Positions 1 through 9,781 are shown, counted from the stretch's first letter. The stretch is 64,000 nucleotides of DNA from Paenibacillus sp. FSL R7-0273 (GCF_000758625.1 NZ_CP009283.1:5157501-5221500), one strand, 5' to 3'. Program-made: numbers and translations. The notes: a model not told the origin generated them from the sequence alone.

Positions 1-60
1 CAAAATAGTAAAATATACAGACTGAGATGTTAATACACTAACGAGGAACTTTAATTCAAT

Positions 61-105
61 AAAAAAGCGACAGCCAGGACCTGTTTCCTTGTCCATGGCT
101 GTCGC
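61..105 (-). terminator. intrinsic terminator of the GH2 gene
   Basis: Inverted repeat GCGACAGCCA (67-76) and TGGCTGTCGC (96-105). Read on the minus strand it is followed by a run of six T (61-66). It lies 19 bases beyond the GH2 stop codon and would end that transcript. Confidence 0.85.
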
Positions 106-123
106 TGTTTCAGTTTGAAAGGG

Positions 124-3100
124 TCAGTCTGCCTGACCGTTCGGCAAAAACCGGAACCACTGCAGATCAAAATGACTGCCCGGCAGGAACAGGAATGTCA
201 CAGTCTGTGCACCATACACTGGTTCAAGCACAAATTCCCCCACCGTATAGCTGTCCGCCCCTTGAAATTCAACAAGCTGCTTGGAGTCGCCGTCGGGGCT
301 GCCGAACAGCAGGTGGACCGTATTGTTCGCAAGCTGTGAACGCCCGCAAATCTGCAGCCGGACTGCCCCGCGCTCACCAAAATCCATATCCTCATAGATT
401 AGGGACACATTGTTGCCGATTCCCTCAACCGCATTCTCCGTAACAGAGAACGTATCCCCGTATATCCGGCTGTTCTCCAGAGCGCCGAGACTGGCGAAGG
501 CTTTGTGCCGGCGGGCAAAGCGGAAGCCCTTAAGGTGAATTTTCTTCTGCAGGACGAAGGACAATGTCACAATTCCGCTCAACCGCTTAGGCAGCTTGTA
601 GCTTTCCTCCTGGTATACATTCCATTGTGACGGCTTCTGATAGAGCACGGTATCCAGCAGCACTGCACCAGACTGGCCGGGAATACCCTCCCAGATCCCG
701 ATCTGATATTCCTCACTGTCCAACGCGAATATAGGCAGTGTCAATTCATCAGCACCGTAGCTGCCAAAGTCGATCCGCTCGAAGCAGATCAGGCTCTGCC
801 CTTCACGCGCCGTCGCTACGCCGCGTTCATTGCCGTTGGTCAGATTGTAGCTGGCGCTGCTGTGATAGGCTGCGGAGACAAACTCATACGGGTTCAGATA
901 AGCCTGCCCGAAGCCGCTCAGCTTAAGTTCCATCTGTGAGTACAGCCGGATGCCATCTGCACCGTTCCTTACCCCGCACCGTACATATACATCGCCGTCG
1001 CCGAGCGCAGTGATCAGCACTTCATGCCCGTTCACCTCAAGAGAGGCGATATTGGAATCCACTCCGGCCGCGTTGGTGATGCGCCATTCCACATCCTGAT
1101 AAGTAGCGTTCTCCGGGTGCAGCTTCACGCGGATGGGCAAGCCGGACTTATCCGAGGTCAGCAGCGTGCCTTCGGGGCAGAGGAGCTCCAGCTTACGAAC
1201 CGGCACCTCAGGCAAGGCATCGCCGACGGTATCCCCGGCGCTCCCGCTGGTTCCCCGCCCGGCTTCCAGCGGACAATCCGCATAGAGCACCCGCTCTTCC
1301 GCTCCCGCAGCAGCCGGCACAGACCGCAGCACAATCTCCGCACCGGCAATGCCCGCCGACTCCGCGCGCAGCGTAATCGCCCCCGGCTCCAGTGTGCCGG
1401 CGATAACCGCCAGCAGCTTGCCGCTGAACATCCGGCGGCTTGCGCCTTTGTAGGCATCGTAATCGGTGCTGTCCCCGTTATCCAGGCCGACCAGCCGTCC
1501 CGGTCCTTCGATGCTCAGCTGCACCCGGTTGTTGGCATTCTCCACAGGGAGACCGGCTGCATCTGCAGCAGTAATCGTAACGAAGATCAGATCCTGCCCG
1601 TCAGCAGCAAGCTCCTGCTTGTCTGCTGCCAGCACAAGGGAGGCGGCATCGCCGAAGGAAGCCCTCTGCTCTGAGGCAATAACCCGACCCTGCTCATCAT
1701 AGGCATCGGCCCGGAGAACCCCTGCCTTGTACGGCAGCTTCCAGTTCCCTACAAGCTGAAGACCATTTTCATGGTCAATGTCATACGTACCCTGGGAGAC
1801 ATCATCCAGGAAGAGCTCAATCCGCGGCGCATTGGAGCAGACCCGGACATCAATCAGCTGACCTTCGGAGAAATCCCAATACGGAAAAATATGAATCATC
1901 GGGGAAGTGCGGTAATCCGTCCATTCCGCCTGATAAATATAATAGGAATCCTTCGGGAACCCGGCGGTGTCCAGCTGGCCGAAGTAAGAGTTCTTGGTAT
2001 GGTAAGGGGTCGGTTCTCCGATATAGTCGAAGCCGGTCCAGAGGAACTGTCCCAGGGAATACTTGGCATCCCGGTCTCCGGTGATACAGGTTTCTGTATT
2101 CTTCGCGCCCCAGCTGGTTGAGCTGTTACCAAGCGCCGAACACTGCTGGTCATCGTCGGCAAGCACCGGCTGGTCCAGCGGAAAATGATAGATACCCCGG
2201 CTCTGCACCGTCGAGCAGGTCTCACTGCCGTAGATAATCCAGTCCGGATGCTCTGCATGATGTGCAGCATAATATTTCTCGCCATAGTTATAACCAGCAA
2301 GTTTGACGATGTCTGCGCATTTGCGGGCATTTTCCCATGGCATATAGTTCGAGCCGATCGTTACAAAGCCGTTGCCGCGCGGGTCATGCAGCAGCACCTC
2401 ATCCTGCAGCATCCGGGTAACCTCTTGGCCCCGCTCACCTGCGTGGGTATCATAGATCTCGTTGCCGATGCTCCACATGATCAGGCTCGGACGGTTCCGG
2501 TCGCGCCGGACCCAGCTGGCAATATCCTTCCTCCACCAATCCGGGAAAAAACGGGCGTAGTCGTAAGGCGTCTTGCTGCGCTCCCACATGTCAAACGCCT
2601 CCGAAACGATCAGCACGCCCATCTCATCCGCCAGCTCCATCAGCTCGACCGCAGGCATATTATGGGCCGTGCGGATGGCGTTCACGCCCATCTCCTGCAG
2701 CAGCACGATCTGCCGCCGCAGCGCAGCCGTATTAACCGCTGCCCCCAGCGCACCCAGATCATGGTGCTGGCACACCCCGTTCAGCTTAAAGGAGCGGCCG
2801 TTGAGGAAAAATCCCTTGTCACTGTCCAGCTCCACTGTCCGGAAGCCGAACCGTTCACGCTCCTCCTGGATAACGTTCCCGCCTTCCAGCAGTTCTGTCT
2901 TTAGCCAATACAGGCTCGGGCTGGCAATATCCCAGAGCGCCGGCTGCTCCACTGTCAGCCTGCTGTGGGCATGCACAGTCCCGCCACCGTCCGTCATCAA
3001 CACTGCGGACTCTTCCCCGGCCACTGCATTACCGTCCCCGTCCAGCACCGTATGGCGGAGCGTGTAAGCTGTCTTTTCCCCAGGAGCTGCATGGTTCTGC

Positions 3101-3660
3101 CCGTTATTCCCCGGCCGGTCTGCAGTATCCTCCAGCTCCAGCTCTGTATCCACATCCACCGTCCAGTTCCCGGCGTCCGCCGGCCGTGCAGCAATGTAGA
3201 TTCCGTCTGCAGCAATATGGCTCAGCGGATATTCACGCAGCCACACCGAGCGGTAGATGCCTGCCCCGGAGTACCAGCGGGAATTGGGCGATTCATGAAC
3301 AACCCGCATCACAATGCGGTTATCGCCTTCCTGCAGATAAGGCGTAATGTCAAATTCAAAGGTGGAATACCCATACTTCCACTGCCCCGCCTCCTGTCCG
3401 TTTACATACAGCGTAGAGTCCATGTATACGCCTTCAAACCGCAGAGAGCAGCAGCGCTCGGGCAGTATTTTCTCCAGAGTAAGCGTCCTGGTGTACCAGC
3501 CCTCCCCGTTCTCATAGAGCGCATTCGTATCGTAGATCAGCCAGTCATGCGGCAGGGTAACGGGCATCCAGTCCGCCTCCGCCATTACCTTTGTCAGCTC
3601 AGAGCCCAGCGGCTGCTTACTGAACTGCCAGCCCCCGTTTATTTTGCGTAAAGTGTTCAT
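124..3660 (-). CDS. glycoside hydrolase family 2 (beta-galactosidase/beta-glucuronidase-like), 1178 aa
   Basis: Retaining exo-beta-glycosidase of family GH2, probably cytoplasmic because no signal peptide is visible. The N-terminal sugar-binding jelly roll covers about residues 10-150 and an Ig-like domain about 150-275. The TIM barrel follows, with the acid/base in WSIGNE (E401) and the predicted nucleophile in YGSETCS (E480). A long C-terminal part (about 600-1178) holds Ig-like and beta-sandwich segments, which makes it longer than LacZ-type enzymes and closer to the DUF4982-containing subgroup. It lies 46 bases downstream of a sugar-binding lipoprotein gene on the same strand, so the two probably form an operon. 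Family is secure; substrate (galactoside, glucuronide or other) is not readable. Confidence 0.88.
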   Translation of the reverse strand: MNTLRKINGGWQFSKQPLGSELTKVMAEADWMPVTLPHDWLIYDTNALYENGEGWYTRTLTLEKILPERCCSLRFEGVYMDSTLYVNGQEAGQWKYGYSTFEFDITPYLQEGDNRIVMRVVHESPNSRWYSGAGIYRSVWLREYPLSHIAADGIYIAARPADAGNWTVDVDTELELEDTADRPGNNGQNHAAPGEKTAYTLRHTVLDGDGNAVAGEESAVLMTDGGGTVHAHSRLTVEQPALWDIASPSLYWLKTELLEGGNVIQEERERFGFRTVELDSDKGFFLNGRSFKLNGVCQHHDLGALGAAVNTAALRRQIVLLQEMGVNAIRTAHNMPAVELMELADEMGVLIVSEAFDMWERSKTPYDYARFFPDWWRKDIASWVRRDRNRPSLIMWSIGNEIYDTHAGERGQEVTRMLQDEVLLHDPRGNGFVTIGSNYMPWENARKCADIVKLAGYNYGEKYYAAHHAEHPDWIIYGSETCSTVQSRGIYHFPLDQPVLADDDQQCSALGNSSTSWGAKNTETCITGDRDAKYSLGQFLWTGFDYIGEPTPYHTKNSYFGQLDTAGFPKDSYYIYQAEWTDYRTSPMIHIFPYWDFSEGQLIDVRVCSNAPRIELFLDDVSQGTYDIDHENGLQLVGNWKLPYKAGVLRADAYDEQGRVIASEQRASFGDAASLVLAADKQELAADGQDLIFVTITAADAAGLPVENANNRVQLSIEGPGRLVGLDNGDSTDYDAYKGASRRMFSGKLLAVIAGTLEPGAITLRAESAGIAGAEIVLRSVPAAAGAEERVLYADCPLEAGRGTSGSAGDTVGDALPEVPVRKLELLCPEGTLLTSDKSGLPIRVKLHPENATYQDVEWRITNAAGVDSNIASLEVNGHEVLITALGDGDVYVRCGVRNGADGIRLYSQMELKLSGFGQAYLNPYEFVSAAYHSSASYNLTNGNERGVATAREGQSLICFERIDFGSYGADELTLPIFALDSEEYQIGIWEGIPGQSGAVLLDTVLYQKPSQWNVYQEESYKLPKRLSGIVTLSFVLQKKIHLKGFRFARRHKAFASLGALENSRIYGDTFSVTENAVEGIGNNVSLIYEDMDFGERGAVRLQICGRSQLANNTVHLLFGSPDGDSKQLVEFQGADSYTVGEFVLEPVYGAQTVTFLFLPGSHFDLQWFRFLPNGQAD

Positions 3661-3706
3661 TATATGATCTCCTCCTGATCTGTGTCTCCGGCATACTCGC
3701 CCGGTC

Positions 3707-5305
3707 TCAGCGCTTCAGATAACGTTCATAGGCTGCCTGCTGAATGTCCAGCGCCCGCTCAATCCCCATATCCCGCATCTGCTGCACGTATTTGTCGTAG
3801 TTATCCACCGGCTCGGTGCCGAGAATAATTTTGAGTTCTGCCTCCTTCACCAGGGTATTGATGTCGTTCATAATGCTGCCCAGCTCATCGGATTCCTCGC
3901 CTGTCGGCGTAACCGGAGGGAGCAGATGGCGCTCGTGGTTCGTATTCTTCCAGATGTCCAGGGCCGCAGTGGTCTGGGCAAACTTCACCGGCAGATGATT
4001 ATCCTGCTGAATCATTGGAAAGTTCGTGCTGTGCGAGTACTTGAGCATCACCTTATCGCTGGAAATACCGTCCGGGTTATTCGCCACAAAGTCCGTGTAC
4101 TCCGGCTCGCCGTCCACCAAAGTATACGTAGTTCCTTCAATGCCAAAGGTATTCAGCATACTGCCCTCTTCGGTAAAAGCATAATCAAGCCACCGCATCG
4201 CCGCCTCCACATGCTTCGTATTAGCCGAAATTGCCGCAGAGTAGGTTCCCGCATAAGCATTGTCGAGCTGGCCGAACTCCGGCGTTTTCCCCTTGGCGGC
4301 TGCAGGATACGGGGCTGCTGCAAAATCAGCCTGTTTCCCGGCGGCCTGTGCTGCCGAATTGTAGCTCTCAATGTAAAATTGCCAGCCGATCGTCGCTCCG
4401 CTCTCGCCGGAGGTCATTTTCTTATCCACAGTCGCCGCGTCGATAGAGGCAAAATCCTTATCGATCAGCCCCTCCTTATACCACTGCGCCATCGTCTTCA
4501 GGTACTCCTTATAGCCCGGCTCCAGGTAGCCGTAGACCACCTTCCCGTCATTAACGTAGAAATTGCCCATCACCCCGAAGGCTCCGGCAAATCCGCCGGT
4601 CCGCTCATTCAGGAACAAGGTCCGGAGCGTCAGCGGGGCGGCCGCCTGTTTCCTTTCTTTAAAAGCGGTCAGAACCGTATGCCACTCGCCGATCGTCTCC
4701 GGGATGCCAAGCCCCAGCTCGTCCAGCCAGTCCTGGCGGATAATCGGTCCGCCGTATACCCTGCCGTTTTCCGAACGGATGAACGGGAAGGCATAGTAGG
4801 TGCCGGCATCGGTTTTGATCATTTTGTCAATTTCGGGATGCTCGGCAAGCGTCCGTTTCAGGTTGGGGGCATACTGGCCGATCAGATCGTTCAGCTTGAG
4901 AATATAGCCCTGCTCCACCGCCTTATCGGGACCGCCGGGAAACTGCAGCCAGGTGTTGAGAAAAATATCCGGCAGCTCGCCTGACGCCAGCAGCAGACTG
5001 AATTTCTGGTCAGTCATCGGCGTGCCTCCCAGCTGCCTGATACGGATTCCGGTCCGGGCCTCGTACTCGTCCTCAATCGGCAGACGCTCCGGCGTGCCTC
5101 CCAGCTGCTCATTCATAAAGGTGAGCGTGATATCCCCTGTCATCGGATAGGAAAAATCAGCGGGGTCCGCAGACGGATTACCCGGAGGAATCTTCAAAGC
5201 GCTTTCATTATTAGAGCCCCCGCAGCCTCCGGCAAGCAGGACAATGCCCAGTACAAAAACGGCTGAATGCCTGGCCCTTCCTTTTCTCCAACTTTTGATC
5301 AACAT
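3707..5305 (-). CDS. extracellular solute-binding lipoprotein (LplA-like), 532 aa
   Basis: Sugar-binding component of a CUT1-type ABC importer. The N-terminus has a basic stretch, a hydrophobic segment and a lipobox ending LAGGC, so it should be lipid-anchored. The rest is a typical type 1 extracellular solute-binding fold of the LplA/YtcQ size class. ATG at 5305 is chosen over the in-frame GTG at 5317 because GGAGGT sits just before it. No permease genes lie beside it: downstream is the GH2 gene and upstream is an IS element. It must therefore pair with permeases encoded elsewhere, or has lost them. Confidence 0.85.
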   Translation of the reverse strand: MLIKSWRKGRARHSAVFVLGIVLLAGGCGGSNNESALKIPPGNPSADPADFSYPMTGDITLTFMNEQLGGTPERLPIEDEYEARTGIRIRQLGGTPMTDQKFSLLLASGELPDIFLNTWLQFPGGPDKAVEQGYILKLNDLIGQYAPNLKRTLAEHPEIDKMIKTDAGTYYAFPFIRSENGRVYGGPIIRQDWLDELGLGIPETIGEWHTVLTAFKERKQAAAPLTLRTLFLNERTGGFAGAFGVMGNFYVNDGKVVYGYLEPGYKEYLKTMAQWYKEGLIDKDFASIDAATVDKKMTSGESGATIGWQFYIESYNSAAQAAGKQADFAAAPYPAAAKGKTPEFGQLDNAYAGTYSAAISANTKHVEAAMRWLDYAFTEEGSMLNTFGIEGTTYTLVDGEPEYTDFVANNPDGISSDKVMLKYSHSTNFPMIQQDNHLPVKFAQTTAALDIWKNTNHERHLLPPVTPTGEESDELGSIMNDINTLVKEAELKIILGTEPVDNYDKYVQQMRDMGIERALDIQQAAYERYLKR

Positions 5306-5347
5306 GATGACCTCCACTGTAAAATATGGGCCCGGTTACCGCCCTGT

Positions 5348-5377
5348 GCGACTTCATGCGATTTCATGCACCTTCAA
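5348..5377. promoter_or_regulatory. three 10-bp phased direct repeats upstream of the solute-binding gene
   Basis: Units GCGACTTCAT, GCGATTTCAT and GCACCTTCAA follow each other without gaps, 43-72 bases upstream of the lipoprotein start. Helically phased repeats of this kind suit an AraC/YesN-type activator, but that role is inference. Confidence 0.4.
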
Positions 5378-5391
5378 TGTAAGCGATAACC
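5378..5391. promoter_or_regulatory. cre-like site (CcpA)
   Basis: TGTAAGCGATAACC matches 13 of 14 positions of the cre consensus TGWAANCGNTNWCA. It lies 73 bases upstream of the solute-binding gene, next to the phased repeats. Carbon catabolite repression of the lipoprotein-GH2 unit is inferred. Confidence 0.5.
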
Positions 5392-5441
5392 GGCGCCCGG
5401 AGCAATGTTCAATATGCATAATGGATTGTCATTATCTTGAA

Positions 5442-5600
5442 TTCTCCCCCACTTAGCTAGCGCTTGAAGTGGCGGATTCTTGCGAACAGAAGCGTAACCT
5501 CTTCTTATTTAGCAAGCGATTCCTGCGTTCCCGCAGTTCTATCATTTGGATAGGTGGCGGTTAAACCGCTACTTGTGCAATATTATGAGCGGCGTTTTCA
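5442..5600 (-). ncRNA. predicted omega RNA (reRNA) of the TnpB element
   Basis: In IS605-type elements the tnpB 3' end plus the right end is transcribed as a guide RNA whose guide is the flanking DNA. Here the region past the tnpB stop contains nested hairpins: CTGCG-GGAA-CGCAG, AGAAG/CTTCT, and CCACTT/AAGTGG near the end. It stops at GAATTCAA. The guide would start at 5436 on the minus strand with GATAATGACAATCC. The 5' boundary is a guess and expression is not shown. Confidence 0.4.
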
Positions 5601-6649
5601 TCACGGTCATGAAGCGTACCGCAAGCGTTGCACGTCCATTCCCGAACCGCAAGATTCTTTACTTCCGGGTGGATTGTGCCACACACGTGACACCGCTGAC
5701 TGGTCGGTTCGAACATATCGACGATCCGAAGGGTTCGTCCATACCAAAGGGCTTTGTACGTCAGTTGCCGTACCCACTCCCCCCAAGACGCATCCGCGAT
5801 GGATTTTGAAAGCTTGGGATTCTGAATCATATTCGCGACACGCAGCTGTTCGATACTAATCGTTTGGTTTTCACGGATCAGTTTCGTTGTCAGTTGGTGG
5901 AGAAAATCATTTCGTTTATTCGCAATACGTTCGTGAATGCGAGCGACATGCTGCTTCGCTTTCTTCCAGTTGGAGCCGCCCGGAGTACGCCGAGCCATCC
6001 GCCGCTGCCAAAGCGCCAGCTTTTTCTCATATTGGCGGTAAAAGCGGGGATTGGCATACCGTTCACCATTTGAGCTTACAGCATACTCTTTCAAACCCAG
6101 ATCGATTCCGATATGTGCGTCCACTTGCGGCAGTGGGTTCTTTTCAACTTCGCAGCTAAGCGAAACGAAAAATTTCCCGCTGGCGTTTTGGCGCACGGTA
6201 GCAGACAATATCCGGCCTTCCAGCTTCCGGGAGTTTGCAAAACGCATCCAGCCGAGTTTTGGGAGCTTCAAGCGACTCCCCTCAATGGCGATATTCCCGT
6301 TCGTGAATTTGGTCGTGTAACTTTGAACCGGATGCTTCCGGCTCTTAAAGCGTGGCGCTTGATTTTGCTTTTTGAAAAAGCGATCAAAGCTATCCGCCAC
6401 ATGACGGGCAACCGACTGCAAAGCAATGCTATCGACTTCTTTCAGCCAGTCGTATTGCGCTTTTAGTACAGGGAGTTTTGTCGCACAAGCGTGATAGGAC
6501 AAGCCTTTTCCCGTTTCCGCATAGCTTTGATTCCAAGTGTCCAAAAAGGTATTGAACACAAAGCGGCAGCAGCCAAACATACGCCTTATGAGTTGCTGTT
6601 GTTCCGGTGTGGGGTAGATCCGGTATTTATAGGCTTGATGTATCAGCAT
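5561..6649 (-). CDS. tnpB: RNA-guided endonuclease TnpB (IS200/IS605 family), 362 aa
   Basis: Full-length TnpB. The start typical of the family (MLIHQAYKYRIYPTPEQQ) is at 6649 and has GAGGTG seven bases upstream, so the in-frame ATG at 6694 is not used here. The N-terminal helix-turn-helix is followed by a RuvC-like core: the first acidic residue is in GIDLGLKEYA, the second in ISIEQLRVANM, and the third in HDRDENAAHNI. A four-cysteine zinc finger (CHVCG...CNACG) lies between the last two. All catalytic residues are present, so the enzyme looks intact. It probably cuts DNA next to a TAM under guidance of the RNA made from the right end. There is no adjacent tnpA. Confidence 0.92.
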   Translation of the reverse strand: MLIHQAYKYRIYPTPEQQQLIRRMFGCCRFVFNTFLDTWNQSYAETGKGLSYHACATKLPVLKAQYDWLKEVDSIALQSVARHVADSFDRFFKKQNQAPRFKSRKHPVQSYTTKFTNGNIAIEGSRLKLPKLGWMRFANSRKLEGRILSATVRQNASGKFFVSLSCEVEKNPLPQVDAHIGIDLGLKEYAVSSNGERYANPRFYRQYEKKLALWQRRMARRTPGGSNWKKAKQHVARIHERIANKRNDFLHQLTTKLIRENQTISIEQLRVANMIQNPKLSKSIADASWGEWVRQLTYKALWYGRTLRIVDMFEPTSQRCHVCGTIHPEVKNLAVREWTCNACGTLHDRDENAAHNIAQVAV

Positions 6650-6804
6650 GTGCGACACCTCATTTTTGGTAATATTATTCATATTATAGAACATACGTTC
6701 TGATTTAGGTCAAATACCGCAGATTCATTCCCACCCTATCGAGGGTGGAGTATTCTCAGCTTTTTTAGATAAAAAGCCTGCATTGTCCCGCTGTCAGGAC
6801 ACAC

Positions 6805-6841
6805 CGAAAAAATCAAAAACCTCCTTGGCAGCAAGGAGGTT
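6805..6841 (-). terminator. intrinsic terminator of the aguA-nif3 unit
   Basis: Perfect 10-bp stem AACCTCCTTG (6818-6827) and CAAGGAGGTT (6832-6841) with loop GCAG. On the minus strand it is followed by T-rich sequence. It lies seven bases after the Nif3-like stop codon. Confidence 0.85.
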
Positions 6842-6847
6842 CAGGCG

Positions 6848-7654
6848 TTAAATCACTTCAAACACCGGACGTTCCGGGATGTAGTGCACCGGCACCGCCG
6901 GAAACTGTGCGGCCAGCCGCTCTGCCAGCAGCTTCATGCCCGGGGCCTCACTTTCGGCATGCCCTAGCATGATCAATGCTTTGCTGCGCCCCTGCTGCAG
7001 CGCATCCCTGACATATTCCGGCGTCTCCCATTCCGGTCCCTCCCCGGCAATAATCAGGTCCAGCCCTTCTTCCCCGTACAGGGGAATCGCCAGCTGGCCC
7101 CCTCCCCGGTAGCCGACAAGGATGCCAATTTTGCTGCAGGCCGCCGAAAGATCTCCTGCTGCACGCACATAGGCAATCTGCAGCTTACTTTTCACATGCT
7201 CCGCGGCCTCTCTGGCCGTCATCGGCGGAAGCGTCAGAAGGGACACCGCCGGGCGGTGCTCCGTCACATACCCTAGCCAGCCCAGCGCCGCAATCAGCCC
7301 TTCGGTGATACCGTCCGGCGTATAGCGGTGCACATGGTCATGGAGCCGGTAAATACCTGTTTCCTGCCGGGCAAGCAGCGCCGACTTCTGGAGGTAAATC
7401 GGGTCCTGACTGAGCCGTTCATGCTGGTCGTGGTGGCTGTAATAGATCCCCTCATGGGAGAGGATCAGGTTGGCTCCCAGGGCAGCCGCCTGTTCTATCA
7501 CATATTGCGAGGCGGTAAATGCGGTGACAATTCCCCGCACCTCCGTCTCCGGTGCTCCATTTTCCAGCCTGTCTACCGTCTGCTCCGGCACGGGGATTCC
7601 AGCCGTCAGCCAGTCAATAACCGTTCCGAAGGTAATTGTCATGTGCATATCCAT
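6848..7654 (-). CDS. Nif3-like dinuclear metal-centre protein (YqfO/DUF34 family), 268 aa
   Basis: The fold and motifs match the Nif3/DUF34 family, which forms rings with a two-metal site. Metal-binding histidine motifs are visible as LILSHEGIYYSHHD, YRLHDHVHR and a late GHAESE. Length (268 aa) fits the short form of the family without the inserted PII-like domain. Its start codon directly follows the stop of the alpha-glucuronidase gene, so the two are co-transcribed and end at the terminator at 6805-6841. The molecular function of the family is unsettled; I do not assign a reaction. Co-occurrence with a GH67 gene is a hint of a carbohydrate role only. Confidence 0.85.
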   Translation of the reverse strand: MDMHMTITFGTVIDWLTAGIPVPEQTVDRLENGAPETEVRGIVTAFTASQYVIEQAAALGANLILSHEGIYYSHHDQHERLSQDPIYLQKSALLARQETGIYRLHDHVHRYTPDGITEGLIAALGWLGYVTEHRPAVSLLTLPPMTAREAAEHVKSKLQIAYVRAAGDLSAACSKIGILVGYRGGGQLAIPLYGEEGLDLIIAGEGPEWETPEYVRDALQQGRSKALIMLGHAESEAPGMKLLAERLAAQFPAVPVHYIPERPVFEVI

Positions 7655-9781
7655 TTAGTAGATGGTACGTGACAACTGATCTTCTATACCGCTTTTCCGG
7701 TAAAAGTACGTGTTGATCTGGTCACGCCATTCCTTCGCATGCGCGGCTTGCCCTGTAAGACGCTGTTCCACCTGCACATACAGATCCTCTCTTACCTTAT
7801 CCTTCAAGGTCTGCCAGGAGGACAACAGCCCTTCCGCCCGCTGCGCCCCTTCAAAATGCGTATCGTAAATGTGCTGGATTACGGTTTTGCCGGAATGGAG
7901 CACATGGGTATACGGCACATGGTGGAAGAACAGCAGCAGCTCATCCGGGCATTCCTCTAGCGACTCGTAGCGGGCAGCGTTGCTGCCGATGTACTGGGCG
8001 CTGTATCCGGTTCCCGTCTTCACTGTCCGGTCGACTCCGATCCCGCGGTTGTCGGCGTAATGATAGGTGCCCCACTGCGAATATTCATAGCCGTCCACAT
8101 TCGGCCCGTAGTGATGCTCCGGATTGATCATCCAGCCCACACCAAGCGGAGCGGTGTAGGATTCATAGATTTCTAATGAATCCAGCAAAATCCCGCTGAT
8201 CACGTCCGCCACCTCCTGATTGCTGCCGAAGGTCATAGCAATCCATTCAGCAGCGATGGCTTCCGCGCTGAGCTCAGGATTCCAGGCCAGCCGGCCGTAG
8301 CCGTACAGGTTGGCCTGGGCCAGCAGATGGCCGGACCAGTTGATGTCATTGCCGGTGTTGGACACCGCCGCAATTCCGCTGTGCCGGTTGCCCCATAGTG
8401 AACCGTCCACGATGCGCTTAACCGGAGAAGCCTCCCCTTTGGCAAGGGTCTGGAATTCCAGCACCTCCTTCCACTGGGGAACCAGATAGCAGACATGGCG
8501 CTGCTGGCCGGTATATTCCTGGGCGATCTGGAATTCAATGATCTGATTGGTCTGCGTAAGTGCCCCGAACAGCGGGGAGACCGGCTCTCTGACCTGGAAA
8601 TCCATCGGCCCGTTTTTGATCTGCAGGATGACATTGTCCTTGAATCTGCCGTCCAGCGGCTTGAAGTGGTCATAGGCTGCCCGCGCACGGTCCGTCTTAC
8701 GGTCACGCCAGTCCTGCTTGCAGTTGTATACGAAGCAGCGCCAGATGACGATACCGCCGAACGGCTCCAGCGCTTCAGCCAGCATATTGGCCCCGTCGGC
8801 ATGATCGCGTCCGTAGGTGAACGGGCCCGGACGGTTCTCCGAATCCGCCTTGACCACAAAGCCGCCAAAATCCGGGATCGCCTTATAAACTTCAGCCGCC
8901 TTGTTCTGCCACCAGGTGCGCACGCCCGGATCGAGCGGGTCGGCAGTGCCCGCTCCGCCTTCCTGCATTGGTCCGGCAAAGTTCACGCTCAGGAACAGCC
9001 GGATACCATACACCCTGAACTGGTCCGCAATTTCGGCCACCTGCGGCAGATACTCCGAGATGAACAGCGTTTCCTGCGCATGGACATTTACATTGTTGAT
9101 TGCAATGGCATTGATCCCGGCGGAGGACATCAGGCGCGCATAATCACGGACCCGCTCCATATCCCCGATAAACCGGTTATTGTCATATAAAAAGGATCTG
9201 CCGGCATAGCCCCGCTCCACGCTGCCGTCAAAATTATCCCAGTGGTTAATCATCCGCAGGCCGTTGACCGGATTCACCGCTTCATCGAGTGCATCGATGG
9301 GCTGGAGCGTACCTAGGAGCCGCAGCAGATGGAACACTCCGTAGAGCAAGCCTGCAGGAGCGGAGGCGCCAACAGCAATACAGTTATGCTCTTCACTGGT
9401 GCGGATGGCAAAGCCTTCGCGGCCGATCTTGCGGATGTCGGCCTCTGCAAACACACTGCTGATCAGCGTGTTGCCCCCTCCGAAGGTGCCGAAGGCAACG
9501 ACCGGGCCAGCGCTTGTCCCGGCAGAACGCGCCGGAGAATTCGCTGCGGTGATCGCCATAGCACCTTCCGCCTGCACCTCAATGCCCAGCATCGAGGCAA
9601 CCCCGCGCTTCCATTCCGCCAGCGCAGCCTGAACCGTGTCGTCCGTCTCCGTAACGCTCACCGCTCCGCACCATCTCACATATTGCTCCTGAAGCTTACC
9701 CTGCGGCAGCTCAGGGTAGCTCAACCAGGCATTATAGCCATGATCCTGTGTCCGATTGCTGATCCTGTTTGCTTCCTTCAT
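7655..9781 (-). CDS. aguA: xylan alpha-1,2-glucuronidase, GH67, 708 aa
   Basis: Removes 4-O-methylglucuronic acid from the non-reducing end of xylo-oligosaccharides. The sequence has the GH67 hallmarks: the acid in [12 protein letters not shown] (E315) and the base pair in [12 protein letters not shown]. No signal peptide is present, so it works on imported aldouronic acids in the cytoplasm. ATG at 9781 is preferred over an in-frame start at 9826 because AGGAGGAGATTTCCGG precedes it. The Nif3-like gene follows without a gap. A divergent AraC gene 670 bases away is a likely regulator, and a cre-like site at 10265-10278 suggests catabolite control. Confidence 0.93.
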   Translation of the reverse strand: MKEANRISNRTQDHGYNAWLSYPELPQGKLQEQYVRWCGAVSVTETDDTVQAALAEWKRGVASMLGIEVQAEGAMAITAANSPARSAGTSAGPVVAFGTFGGGNTLISSVFAEADIRKIGREGFAIRTSEEHNCIAVGASAPAGLLYGVFHLLRLLGTLQPIDALDEAVNPVNGLRMINHWDNFDGSVERGYAGRSFLYDNNRFIGDMERVRDYARLMSSAGINAIAINNVNVHAQETLFISEYLPQVAEIADQFRVYGIRLFLSVNFAGPMQEGGAGTADPLDPGVRTWWQNKAAEVYKAIPDFGGFVVKADSENRPGPFTYGRDHADGANMLAEALEPFGGIVIWRCFVYNCKQDWRDRKTDRARAAYDHFKPLDGRFKDNVILQIKNGPMDFQVREPVSPLFGALTQTNQIIEFQIAQEYTGQQRHVCYLVPQWKEVLEFQTLAKGEASPVKRIVDGSLWGNRHSGIAAVSNTGNDINWSGHLLAQANLYGYGRLAWNPELSAEAIAAEWIAMTFGSNQEVADVISGILLDSLEIYESYTAPLGVGWMINPEHHYGPNVDGYEYSQWGTYHYADNRGIGVDRTVKTGTGYSAQYIGSNAARYESLEECPDELLLFFHHVPYTHVLHSGKTVIQHIYDTHFEGAQRAEGLLSSWQTLKDKVREDLYVQVEQRLTGQAAHAKEWRDQINTYFYRKSGIEDQLSRTIY

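Larger units (their letters stand above)
5437..6768 (-). mobile_element. IS200/IS605-type element carrying only tnpB
   Basis: The tnpB gene is flanked by subterminal hairpins as expected for IS605-type ends. The left end (high coordinate) has CCACCCT-ATCG-AGGGTGG at 6731-6748. The right end has CCACTT/AAGTGG at 5449-5472 and finishes in TTCAA (minus strand, 5441-5437). Read on the minus strand, TTTAT (6773-6769) precedes the left end and would be the target/TAM motif. No tnpA is present, so the element needs a transposase in trans. Exact ends are inferred from these motifs. Confidence 0.65.

Noticed and set aside
1024..1674. 216-codon frame antisense to the GH2 gene
   Set aside because: Shadow of a clear GH2 coding sequence.
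3926..4984. Long open frame of 352 codons antisense to the solute-binding gene
   Set aside because: It lies wholly inside a recognisable lipoprotein gene on the other strand, has no binding site, and its translation looks like low-complexity shadow sequence.
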